DNA of 7,292 nt from an uncultured Alphaproteobacteria bacterium (GCA_937950105.1 CALFEM010000323.1:1-7292); one strand, 5' to 3'. Positions 1-5,420 are shown, counted from the stretch's first letter. The notes: a model not told the origin generated them from the sequence alone. Numbers and translations are program-made.

Positions 1-1
1 G

Positions 2-22
2 CGGATCGTGCTCGAGGTGTGA
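2..22 (+). CDS. Possible C-terminal tail of an upstream plus-strand gene
   Basis: The frame starting at base 2 reads RIVLEV and then TGA at 20-22. A hydrophobic/charged ending of this kind is plausible as the end of a protein whose body lies left of the window. It would converge on the minus-strand GNAT gene, and the hairpins found between the two would fit a convergent junction. Seven codons cannot establish a gene, and no family can be assigned. Confidence 0.25.
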   Translation, partial: RIVLEV

Positions 23-67
23 TGCGTCGCGTTACGCGATCGGGTTCAGCCCTGCGCAATGGCGTCG

Positions 68-98
68 AAAAAGGGGGGGATCGGGGGATACTTCCCCC
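68..98 (-). terminator. Probable Rho-independent terminator of the deacetylase/GNAT operon
   Basis: Read on the minus strand, a GGGGGA arm (98-93) pairs perfectly with TCCCCC (88-83) around a 4-base loop. A second C-run (79-73) and then five T residues (72-68) follow. The G arm could instead pair with this second C-run, which would put the stem directly against the T-run, as in a classical intrinsic terminator. It lies about 45 bases past the GNAT stop codon at 142-144. The T-run is short, so strength is uncertain. Confidence 0.5.
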
Positions 99-107
99 GG
101 GCAGGTG

Positions 108-136
108 CAGGGCGGCAGCCCTGCTCGCGAAGCGAG
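108..136. other. Two adjacent short perfect hairpins 3' of the GNAT gene
   Basis: CAGGGC (108-113) pairs with GCCCTG (118-123) around a GGCA loop. Directly adjoining it, CTCGC (124-128) pairs with GCGAG (132-136) around GAA. They sit in the 3' untranslated region of the minus-strand operon, between its stop codon and the T-run terminator. They may protect the mRNA 3' end or help termination. No T-run follows either of them, so they are recorded as structures only. Confidence 0.4.
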
Positions 137-141
137 TGGAC

Positions 142-684
142 CTATCCTCCGCCGAGACGTCGGCGCAGCAGGATCTCGGTTTCGGTGTCGTTGATGAGAC
201 CGGGCAGGTTGGCGACACGCACGAAGCCGTGGCGCTCGTAGAAGCGAAGCGCGCCTGCGTTGAAGGCGCTGGTGGCGACGAACTGGTTGCGCTCGCCGCG
301 CGCCTCGCCCTCGCGCTGCATCCAGTCGAGGATGGCGCCGCCGAGCCCGCGCCCCTGCGCGGTTGGCAAGACCGCGAGCAGCTTGAGATAGGTGCCGAAC
401 ATCCAGCCGGGTTTCAGCACGACCACGCCAGCAAGTTCGTCTCCGACGGCAACGAGATAGCGCGGCGCGCCGGCGACGGACTCACTCAGGAAGCGCTGCA
501 GGCGATCGACGGAGAAGCCGTAACGCCGCCATGGATCGATCGCCGCGAGTTGGCCTGCGAGTGCGGAGCTGGTGGCGCCATCGAGCGGCGCGACGATTTC
601 GGCGATGCGTGCGGTGGCGCCGTCGGCGAGCGGGAGCAGTGCGACCTCGCGCAGCGCATCGGATGTCGGCAGCGGCGGGATCAT
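142..684 (-). CDS. GNAT family N-acetyltransferase
   Basis: Predicted cytoplasmic acetyl-CoA-dependent N-acyltransferase; substrate unknown. The 180-residue protein shows the GNAT acetyl-CoA site: a hydrophobic strand LLAVLP (about 102-107) followed by the Q/RxxGxG-type pyrophosphate loop QGRGLGG (110-116) and its helix. The family's C-terminal signature follows, an N-A-G-A-L-R-F-Y-E-R-H-G-F stretch (about 142-154). A longer frame opens at 783 but would run well into the deacetylase gene with an Arg/Ala-rich stretch unlike the family. The ATG at 684 follows an AGG about 8 bases upstream and lies only 10 bp after the deacetylase stop. The two genes are therefore probably co-transcribed and perhaps translationally coupled. 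Family assignment is firm; whether it acts on a sugar amine, an amino acid or a protein cannot be told from sequence. Confidence 0.9.
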   Translation of the reverse strand: MIPPLPTSDALREVALLPLADGATARIAEIVAPLDGATSSALAGQLAAIDPWRRYGFSVDRLQRFLSESVAGAPRYLVAVGDELAGVVVLKPGWMFGTYLKLLAVLPTAQGRGLGGAILDWMQREGEARGERNQFVATSAFNAGALRFYERHGFVRVANLPGLINDTETEILLRRRLGGG

Positions 685-694
685 GCGAGACCTG

Positions 695-1828
695 TCAACG
701 CTTGACCGTCGGCGTCCAGCCGCCGCCCGCCTTCGCTGCCGGAGGCGTGGCGACGCCCGTGCCGGTGGCGCGAGGTTTGGCATTGCGCGCCAGTGCGGTG
801 ACGAGGTTGTCGTAGCGATCGGTGTCGCCCGGCTTCAGATTGTAGCAGGTGGGCACGACCTCGGGCGTGCCGGCCGCCAGCAACTCGCTGACCGTGACGA
901 ACCGGTAGCCTTGTGCCTTCAGCTTCGGAATGACCATCGGCAGCGCTTCGGCGGTGTGAAACCCGCGACCGTTGGCGTGGCCGATCAGGATCGAGCCGGG
1001 CTTGGTCTTGGACAGCATCTCGCGCGCGATCGCCGCCGCGGACTGGCCGGGCCACGGATCGCCGAGCGATACGTCCCACTGGATCGCGAGCAGTCCGGCG
1101 TCGTTGACGGCGTCGAGGGAGGCGGCGTTGCAGGCGCCGTAAGGGAAACGGAACAGACTCATGCGCTTCGGCACGCCGCGCCATGCCGCTTCGCCGGCCG
1201 CCGCGACGCATTGCTCGCGCGCGAAGCCCTCCCGCACCGCTTCATAAGCACGCTGCGGCGCTTCGATCTCATCGCCGAGACGCGTGCCCGAGAGCAGGCG
1301 CAGGTTGCGATGCGCGGCGGAATGATTGGCGATCTCGAACAACGGATCAGACATCAACTGGCGGGTGCGCGTCTCGTGCGAGCGCAGCCACTTGCCGCCG
1401 ACGAACAGCGTCGCCTTGACGCCCTCGCGGCGCAGGTAATCGAAAATGGCACCGTCGTAGCCGGCGATCTCGCCCGGCTGCTCGCAGAGATCGAGCGTCA
1501 GCGCAACGAGCTTCTCGCCGGCGGGCAGGCGCACGCGACGGATGGCGCCGCGCAGATGCGGAGGAACGGGCGCGAAGGCAGCGAGCGTGCGCGCCGGTTC
1601 GGCCCGGTCGAATCCGCGCGCGCCCTTGCGCGGCGATTTCTCGTCGGGTCTGCCGGCGAGGTCGCCGGCCGCGAAGCAGGCGTCGCGCAGTGCGTTGCTG
1701 CCGGCCGCGATTGCTGGAGTTGTGGACGTGGATGCAACCAGTGACAGAGCCGCCAGCGCCAGGACCAACGCCAGAGTGCCGGGTGCCGGCGCGGGATGGA
1801 GGGGCTGTACGGTCGGATGACGGCTCAT
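695..1828 (-). CDS. Exported polysaccharide deacetylase family protein (NodB/CE4 homology)
   Basis: Predicted periplasmic or secreted carbohydrate esterase family 4 protein that would remove acetyl groups from an N-acetylated polysaccharide. From the chosen ATG it has 377 residues. A hydrophobic segment (about 18-34) ends near an A-I-A-A site around residue 42, consistent with a signal peptide. NodB-type motifs appear in order: TLDLC (111-115) where TFDD is usual, HSAAH (169-173) supplying two metal-binding His, RFPYG (227-231), a DVSLGDPW segment (252-259) and ILIGH (280-284) with the final His. The second motif-1 aspartate is a leucine (114), leaving D113 as the only acid there; E116 is close by. 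A start at 1882 is possible but adds 18 residues ahead of the signal peptide. The ATG at 1828 has an AGAG about 8 bases upstream. It is first in an operon with the GNAT gene. The C-terminal tail past about 325 is low-complexity Pro/Ala/Gly-rich. Confidence 0.88.
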   Translation of the reverse strand: MSRHPTVQPLHPAPAPGTLALVLALAALSLVASTSTTPAIAAGSNALRDACFAAGDLAGRPDEKSPRKGARGFDRAEPARTLAAFAPVPPHLRGAIRRVRLPAGEKLVALTLDLCEQPGEIAGYDGAIFDYLRREGVKATLFVGGKWLRSHETRTRQLMSDPLFEIANHSAAHRNLRLLSGTRLGDEIEAPQRAYEAVREGFAREQCVAAAGEAAWRGVPKRMSLFRFPYGACNAASLDAVNDAGLLAIQWDVSLGDPWPGQSAAAIAREMLSKTKPGSILIGHANGRGFHTAEALPMVIPKLKAQGYRFVTVSELLAAGTPEVVPTCYNLKPGDTDRYDNLVTALARNAKPRATGTGVATPPAAKAGGGWTPTVKR

Positions 1829-1910
1829 TGTCGATCTCTGGTCGGTTGTAACGCGCGCAGGGCGGCAGCAGCGAGGAGGCATGCCCTCCGGCCCGGCAAG
1901 CTTTCATGCC

Positions 1911-1939
1911 GCTATGGCCCGGCCGTGGCCGGCCTGCAA
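1911..1939 (-). promoter_or_regulatory. Weak sigma70-like promoter candidate for the deacetylase operon
   Basis: On the minus strand TTGCAG (1939-1934) and CATAGC (1916-1911) are separated by exactly 17 bases, about 85 bp ahead of the deacetylase start. Each box matches the consensus at about half its positions. In GC-rich DNA such matches arise by chance, so this is only a candidate. Confidence 0.22.
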
Positions 1940-2155
1940 GCGATGTCCTCACCGAAGGTTGAGGCTACAGCACTGGTGCGCGGCCGCGGCGACCCCGATA
2001 TCTCGTCCTGTACCTCGGTCGAACGATGATATTGCGGCGCAGCCATTTCGCGTGCCTCGCCCGGCGTCATCGTCTAAATTAGGGCGGATCGAAACCCTGC
2101 TGGCGCCGTGGGCGGCCACGGGGCAAAGGCCGGCGCTCAGACGCACGACGGCCGC

Positions 2156-2161
2156 AGGAGG
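2156..2161 (+). promoter_or_regulatory. Strong ribosome binding site of cysE
   Basis: A consensus AGGAGG lies 5 bases before the ATG at 2167. It fixes the start codon, which gives CysE an N-terminus about 19 residues longer than the E. coli protein. Confidence 0.85.
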
Positions 2162-2166
2162 TTCAT

Positions 2167-3039
2167 ATGTCCGTGACACGGCAATCGAGCGAGCCGCATG
2201 GCGGCCTCAAGTCCTCGGTCCGCAGCAACGTCGAGGTGGTCGACCCGATCTGGCTGGCGATCCGCGCCGAGGCCGAAGCGGCGATGGCGGCGGAACCGGC
2301 GCTCGGCAGCTTCATTTTCGCGACCATCCTCAGCCATGACCGGCTCGAGGATGCGGTCTGCCATCGTCTCGCCCGGCGGCTGGACAACGCCGACGTCGAC
2401 GTGCACCTGATCTCGCAGCGCTTCATGCAGGTGCTGGACAAGCGCCCCGAGCTCGGCGTCGCGTTCCGCGCCGATCTCGCCGCCGTGCGCGACCGCGATC
2501 CGGCCTGCCAGCGCTATCTGGAGCCGCTGCTGTTCTTCAAGGGCTTTCACGCACTCTCGACGCATCGCTTCGCGCACGAGCTGTGGACGCTCGGGCACAA
2601 GGACTTCGCGTTTTTCCTGCAGAGCCTGGGTTCGCAGTTCTTCGCCGTCGACATCCATCCGGCCGCGCGCTTCGGCAAGGGTATCATGCTCGATCACGCG
2701 ACGGCCTTCGTCGTCGGTGAGACGGCGGTGATCGGCGACAACTGCTCGTTCCTGCACGGCGTGACACTCGGCGGCAGCGGCAAGGAGACGGGCGACCGGC
2801 ACCCGAAGATCGGTAACAACGTGCTGATCGGTGCCGGCGCCAGTGTCCTCGGCAACATCAGCGTCGGCACCTGCTCGCGGGTCGCCGCCGGCAGCGTGGT
2901 GCTGGCCGACGTGCCGGTGAACACCACTGTTGCCGGAGTGCCCGCGAAGGTGGTAGGCCCGGCGGGCTGCTCGGAGCCGTCGCGCACCATGGATCAGGGG
3001 CTTGCCCCGGAGGATTGCGGCTGCGCCGCCCGCAAGTAG
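2167..3039 (+). CDS. cysE: Serine O-acetyltransferase
   Basis: Transfers acetyl from acetyl-CoA to L-serine, giving O-acetylserine for cysteine synthesis; cytoplasmic, usually feedback-inhibited by cysteine. The 290 residues show the N-terminal helical SATase domain from DPIWLAIRAEAE (26-37), a D-P-A-C and F-K-G-F-H-A-L region (111-130), then a left-handed beta-helix of hexapeptide repeats. Aligned by eye to E. coli CysE with an offset of 19, the key residues are kept: D111, D162 and H177 (the catalytic pair D143/H158 in E. coli), and R211-H212 in the GDRHPK loop, with GGSGK before it. The C-terminus ends CGCAARK rather than in the isoleucine that enterobacterial CysE inserts into the CysK active site. 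It is first in a plus-strand cluster with DUF3126 and gamma-carbonic anhydrase genes, 82 bp ahead of the next start. Identification is very secure. Confidence 0.97.
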   Translation: MSVTRQSSEPHGGLKSSVRSNVEVVDPIWLAIRAEAEAAMAAEPALGSFIFATILSHDRLEDAVCHRLARRLDNADVDVHLISQRFMQVLDKRPELGVAFRADLAAVRDRDPACQRYLEPLLFFKGFHALSTHRFAHELWTLGHKDFAFFLQSLGSQFFAVDIHPAARFGKGIMLDHATAFVVGETAVIGDNCSFLHGVTLGGSGKETGDRHPKIGNNVLIGAGASVLGNISVGTCSRVAAGSVVLADVPVNTTVAGVPAKVVGPAGCSEPSRTMDQGLAPEDCGCAARK

Positions 3040-3050
3040 CGGTCGCGCAC

Positions 3051-3080
3051 GGCCAGCGCGGCGCCTGCCACCCGCTGGCC
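3051..3080 (+). other. 8-bp inverted repeat between cysE and the DUF3126 gene
   Basis: GGCCAGCG (3051-3058) and CGCTGGCC (3073-3080) are perfect inverted arms around a 14-base spacer, starting 12 bases after the cysE stop. No T-run follows, so it is not a standard intrinsic terminator. It might stabilise the 3' end of cysE mRNA or dampen read-through into the downstream genes. Confidence 0.4.
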
Positions 3081-3121
3081 ATGTCGCCGGCCGACCATAA
3101 CGCCTTAGGAGTTCCTGTCTC

Positions 3122-3337
3122 GTGACGAAGGAAGAGATCGCCCGCGTGCAGGGGTATCTGCGCAAGACACTCGGTGCGCAGACCCTCGAAGTGCGGATGC
3201 AGCCGCGCAAGAAGGACATGGCCGAGATCTTCATCAACGACGATTTCGTCGCCACGCTCTACCGCATCGAGGAAGACGGCGAGGTCGAGTATCAGGTGCA
3301 GATGGCGATCCTGGAGATGGACCTCGAGGGCGCCTGA
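3122..3337 (+). CDS. DUF3126 family small protein
   Basis: A 71-residue protein of unknown function, recognised from the N-terminal pattern M-T-K-E-E-I-A-R-V-Q-x-Y-L-R-K, a central basic/acidic stretch ending in AEIFINDDF (about 34-42), and the ending QMAILEMDL (about 60-68). It is probably a small soluble alpha/beta protein; no signal peptide, membrane segment or metal-binding cluster is visible. It starts with GTG; the choice is supported by an AGGAG (3107-3111) 10 bases upstream and by the conserved MTKEEI start. From memory, DUF3126 genes often lie next to cysE in Rhizobiales, as here. That suggests, but does not show, a role linked to serine acetyltransferase or cysteine metabolism. Annotated function: unknown. 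Confidence 0.9.
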   Translation: MTKEEIARVQGYLRKTLGAQTLEVRMQPRKKDMAEIFINDDFVATLYRIEEDGEVEYQVQMAILEMDLEGA

Positions 3338-3400
3338 GCCGTCGTCTCCGTCCCGCCCGCACTTTCCGCCGCCGACCGGAGCCAGCCCCGGAGCCTTTCC

Positions 3401-3931
3401 ATGACGACCTACAGTCTCGACGGAGTCGGCGTACGCACGCCGGCCAGCGGCCGCTTCTGGGTGGCGCCCAACGCCGTGGTGCTCGGCAATGTCGTCATGG
3501 AAGAGGACGCCAGCGTCTGGTTCGGCGCGGTCGTGCGCGGCGACAACGAGGAAATCCGCATCGGCGCGCGCTCGAACGTGCAGGACGGCTCTGTGTTGCA
3601 CACCGATCCGGGCTTTCCCATGCACATCGAGCCCGACTGCACGATTGGGCACATGGTCATGCTGCACGGTTGCCGCATCGGCGCGCGCAGCCTGATCGGC
3701 ATCGGCTCCATCATCCTCAATGGCGCGGTGATCGGTGAAGGTTCCCTGATCGGGGCGAACACGCTGATTCCCGAGGGCAAGGTCATCCCGCCGCGATCGA
3801 TGGTGCTCGGATCGCCGGGGCGCGTGGTGAAGCAATTCACCGACGAGGACGTCGCGCGGTTCAGCGCCGCCGCGGGCCGCTATGTGCAGAACTGGCAGCG
3901 CTTCAAGGCGGGACTGAAGAGTAGTGAGTAG
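3401..3931 (+). CDS. Gamma carbonic anhydrase family protein
   Basis: A 176-residue left-handed beta-helix protein of the gamma-carbonic anhydrase/YrdA/PaaY group, normally a cytoplasmic homotrimer with zinc or iron at subunit interfaces. The three metal-binding histidines are present: H67 (in VLHTD), H84 (in IGH) and H89 (in MLHGC). So are the conserved R46 and D48 (RGDN) and Q61 (VQDG) of the active site. Reversible CO2 hydration is likely, but many YrdA/PaaY-type members have weak or unproven activity and some act as CoA-thioesterases. The ATG has GGAG 7 bases upstream. It is third in the cysE cluster, 63 bp after DUF3126. The last residues SSE and the TAG stop (3929-3931) are encoded by a tandem 7-bp repeat, so the original C-terminus may have been altered by repeat insertion. 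Confidence 0.94.
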   Translation: MTTYSLDGVGVRTPASGRFWVAPNAVVLGNVVMEEDASVWFGAVVRGDNEEIRIGARSNVQDGSVLHTDPGFPMHIEPDCTIGHMVMLHGCRIGARSLIGIGSIILNGAVIGEGSLIGANTLIPEGKVIPPRSMVLGSPGRVVKQFTDEDVARFSAAAGRYVQNWQRFKAGLKSSE

Positions 3932-3953
3932 TGAGTAGTGAGTAGTGAGTAGT
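3919..3953 (+). repeat. Five perfect tandem copies of the heptamer GAGTAGT
   Basis: Copies lie at 3919-3925, 3926-3932, 3933-3939, 3940-3946 and 3947-3953, with no mismatch. A second arm (3955-3980) is made of inverted, slightly diverged copies: CTATTCA twice, CTACTCA once, then CTACC. Because 7 is not a multiple of 3 and the unit holds TAG and TGA, read-through from the plus strand meets a stop in all three frames, while the minus strand of the unit has none. The composition is markedly richer in A and T than the surroundings. Confidence 0.97.
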
Positions 3954-3979
3954 GCTATTCACTATTCACTACTCACTAC
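3935..3979. terminator. 20-bp repeat-derived hairpin between convergent genes
   Basis: Bases 3935-3954 pair with 3960-3979 over 20 positions with one G-T wobble (3949/3965) and a 5-base loop CTATT. It begins 4 bases after the carbonic anhydrase stop and ends 12 bases before the stop of the convergent C93 peptidase gene. It is therefore well placed to act on transcripts from both directions. There is no T-run on either side, so action as an intrinsic terminator is uncertain; a role as mRNA 3'-end stabiliser or simply as an expanded repeat is equally open. Confidence 0.55.
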
Positions 3980-3990
3980 CAACTCCCTCT

Positions 3991-4644
3991 TCACCGCTGC
4001 GGCGGTACGCCGGCCAGGGCTGCCGGGCGGGCGGCGTCGCCGCTGTCGAGGGAGACCCACACCTTCGGGTTCAGATACGACTGGCGCATGACGAACTCGT
4101 ACGGCGTCTTGTGCCAGATCTTCACGCCCTCGGTCTTGTTGTCGAGAACGTAGTCACCCTGGGCGGTTCGGGCCGTGAGAACGGCGTGGCCCTCGCCGCG
4201 CTCGTCGCGGACCACGGTCATGAGAAGGGCGCTGCCCGGCCAGCCGCGCTGCATCAGCACCTGCCGCTTCAGCAGCGCGTAATCTTCGCAATCGCCGGCC
4301 ACGCGCGGCAGCGTCCAGTACTCGTTGACCCCGTAGAGTTCGAGGTCGGTCTGCGGCTTGATGGCGGCGTTGATGGTGCGGTTGACGTCGTCGAGTTCGC
4401 TCAGGCGCTCGGGCGTCGCATCGATGCGTGCTTCCTCGTTGCCGTTCCCGCTGCACTGCTCCGGATTGATCTCGCAGAAGCGGATGAAGCCATAGGGGGC
4501 CTGCGACATGCCGTAGATGCGCATGAAGGGCGAGTAGGTCGCGGCATATGGCTTTGATTTCGCGACAGGATTGGCGTCCGCCGTCGACGGCGCAACGAGC
4601 CCTGCAAGCGCCGCGAGCGCAACTGGAAGAGACCGACGCAACAT
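3991..4644 (-). CDS. Secreted transglutaminase-like cysteine peptidase (BTLCP, peptidase family C93)
   Basis: Predicted periplasmic cysteine proteinase of the bacterial transglutaminase-like family, which includes LapG, the protease that cuts surface adhesins. From the ATG at 4644 it has 217 residues: a basic start MLRR, a hydrophobic core (about 6-18) and a likely signal cleavage after A-D-A (22-24). The papain-like triad is visible: C119 in GDCEDYALLKR, H153 in GHAVL and D168 in VLDNK. C57 and C64 might form a disulfide. The frame stays open to an ATG at 4794 that overlaps the PilZ stop as ATGA, but that start would bury the signal peptide 50 residues inside, so I prefer 4644; its Shine-Dalgarno sequence is weak. 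The PilZ gene lies 146 bp upstream on the same strand. Length and motifs fit the family; the substrate is unknown. Confidence 0.9.
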   Translation of the reverse strand: MLRRSLPVALAALAGLVAPSTADANPVAKSKPYAATYSPFMRIYGMSQAPYGFIRFCEINPEQCSGNGNEEARIDATPERLSELDDVNRTINAAIKPQTDLELYGVNEYWTLPRVAGDCEDYALLKRQVLMQRGWPGSALLMTVVRDERGEGHAVLTARTAQGDYVLDNKTEGVKIWHKTPYEFVMRQSYLNPKVWVSLDSGDAARPAALAGVPPQR

Positions 4645-4790
4645 CACATACCCCGTACCGACTGACCTAGAATAGCCGAGAAATCTCGCCGTGCCGTTCC
4701 CGATTTGCAGCCAATGCCGATCAAATCTTACGCGTCGTCCGGAAACGGCCATTTCCGGGGATTCGAGCGTCAGATCTGCCGGCTGCCCTC

Positions 4791-5420
4791 TCATTCGAAA
4801 TACCGGCGCAGCGCATCAGGTTCCTGAATGTCGAGGAAGCGCACGCCGATGCCGCGCTCGTGGTGGCGCATGACGCGGGCGCGCAACTTTCCGAGCATGA
4901 TCTCCGTGCCGATCGGCGGACGCGCCTCGGTGGCGACGGAGGCGCCCGACAGGGACACGTCGATCAGGCTGCAGCGGAGCGTCATGCCATCGGGAAGACG
5001 CAGAGAGTTCTGGGCGTTGCCGGGAGGCAGGCGCTCGTGCACGCGCTCCTCGAGGTCTTCGACTTCGCTGCGGTTGAGCAACCAGGTGATACGGGCGGCC
5101 AGCTTCTCGCGTTTGTGGCGTGTGGCCTTCAGTTCCATCGCGAAGCCGCCCTCGAACTGGCGTGAAACGACGCCTTCGAGGCCGCCGAGTTCGTCGATGT
5201 AGGCAATGATCTGCTCACCGAGGGCGACCTGGACGGGTGTCGCCATGGCGGCGCCACCGATCGAGATGTCGAGCAGGCGGCAGGCGTATTCGTGCCGGTC
5301 CGTGCGCATGAAGCGACCGAGCAGGCTCAGCGCGTAGCGCTTGTGACGGCGGCGCTCAGGGCCGGGGCGCGCGGCGCCGGCGGGGTCTCGCTTACGGATA
5401 CTCGAAGTCGAAAAAGACAT
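4791..5420 (-). CDS. Tandem PilZ domain protein, predicted cyclic-di-GMP receptor
   Basis: A 209-residue cytoplasmic protein with two PilZ domains. Each carries the two-part c-di-GMP-binding signature. Domain 1 has RxxxR at R24/R28 and DxSxxG at D51/S53/G56; domain 2 has RxxxR at R126/R130 and DxSxxG at D154/S156/G159. The spacing between the two parts is nearly the same in both (23 and 24 residues), which supports a real duplication. No membrane segment or output domain is visible, so it probably acts by binding a partner. The ATG at 5420 has AGGA about 8 bases upstream; a frame open to 5483 adds 21 residues before the Shine-Dalgarno and is not preferred. The neighbouring downstream gene encodes a C93 peptidase. 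Binding residues are seen; ligand binding is inferred from the family. Confidence 0.87.
   Translation of the reverse strand: MSFSTSSIRKRDPAGAARPGPERRRHKRYALSLLGRFMRTDRHEYACRLLDISIGGAAMATPVQVALGEQIIAYIDELGGLEGVVSRQFEGGFAMELKATRHKREKLAARITWLLNRSEVEDLEERVHERLPPGNAQNSLRLPDGMTLRCSLIDVSLSGASVATEARPPIGTEIMLGKLRARVMRHHERGIGVRFLDIQEPDALRRYFE

Larger units (their letters stand above)
1829..2166. other. Divergent intergenic region between deacetylase and cysE
   Basis: This 338-bp region must carry promoters for both the minus-strand operon and the plus-strand cysE cluster. Open frames crossing it are Arg/Ala/Pro-rich and run out of frame into cysE or the deacetylase, so I regard them as non-coding. It contains a GGAGG/CCTCC inverted repeat (1875-1889) with a 5-base loop and a CCGTGG/CCACGG hairpin (2106-2121) in the presumed cysE leader. 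I recognise no riboswitch. A TAAATT at 2075-2080 is A/T-rich and could belong to a cysE promoter, but no matching -35 box is visible at 16-18 bp. Confidence 0.6.

Noticed and set aside
19..705. Plus-strand frame of 228 codons across the GNAT gene
   Set aside because: Antisense to the GNAT gene with its clear acetyl-CoA motif; no domain of its own.
572..1744. Long plus-strand open frame (390 codons) across the deacetylase gene
   Set aside because: It is antisense to the NodB-family gene, which has ordered motifs and a signal peptide. Its own translation is Arg/Ala/Gly-rich with no recognisable domain. Open antisense frames are common in GC-rich genes.
1940..2166. Riboswitch or other known leader RNA ahead of cysE
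   Set aside because: I looked for a SAM-II-like or other familiar aptamer pattern and recognised none; only one short hairpin is visible. A covariance-model search would be needed to exclude it.
1881..2339. Plus-strand frame starting one base after an AGGAGG-like sequence (1874-1879)
   Set aside because: The Shine-Dalgarno-like bases abut the ATG, with no usable spacing, and are part of an inverted repeat. The frame runs out of register into cysE and has no domain.
2137..3255. Long minus-strand open frame (372 codons) across cysE and DUF3126
   Set aside because: It is antisense to unmistakable cysE; the translation is rich in Arg, Ala, His and Asp with no family signature.
2858..3835. Minus-strand open frame (325 codons) across the carbonic anhydrase gene
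   Set aside because: A mirror of real coding DNA on the plus strand; its His/Asp-rich composition is typical of antisense translation of GC-rich genes.
3919..3980. CRISPR array
   Set aside because: The repeat unit is 7 bp with no spacers; it is a tandem repeat with an inverted arm, not a repeat-spacer array.
3952..4557. Plus-strand frame of 201 codons starting in the repeat hairpin
   Set aside because: It is antisense to the C93 peptidase, whose Cys-His-Asp residues and signal peptide are clear.
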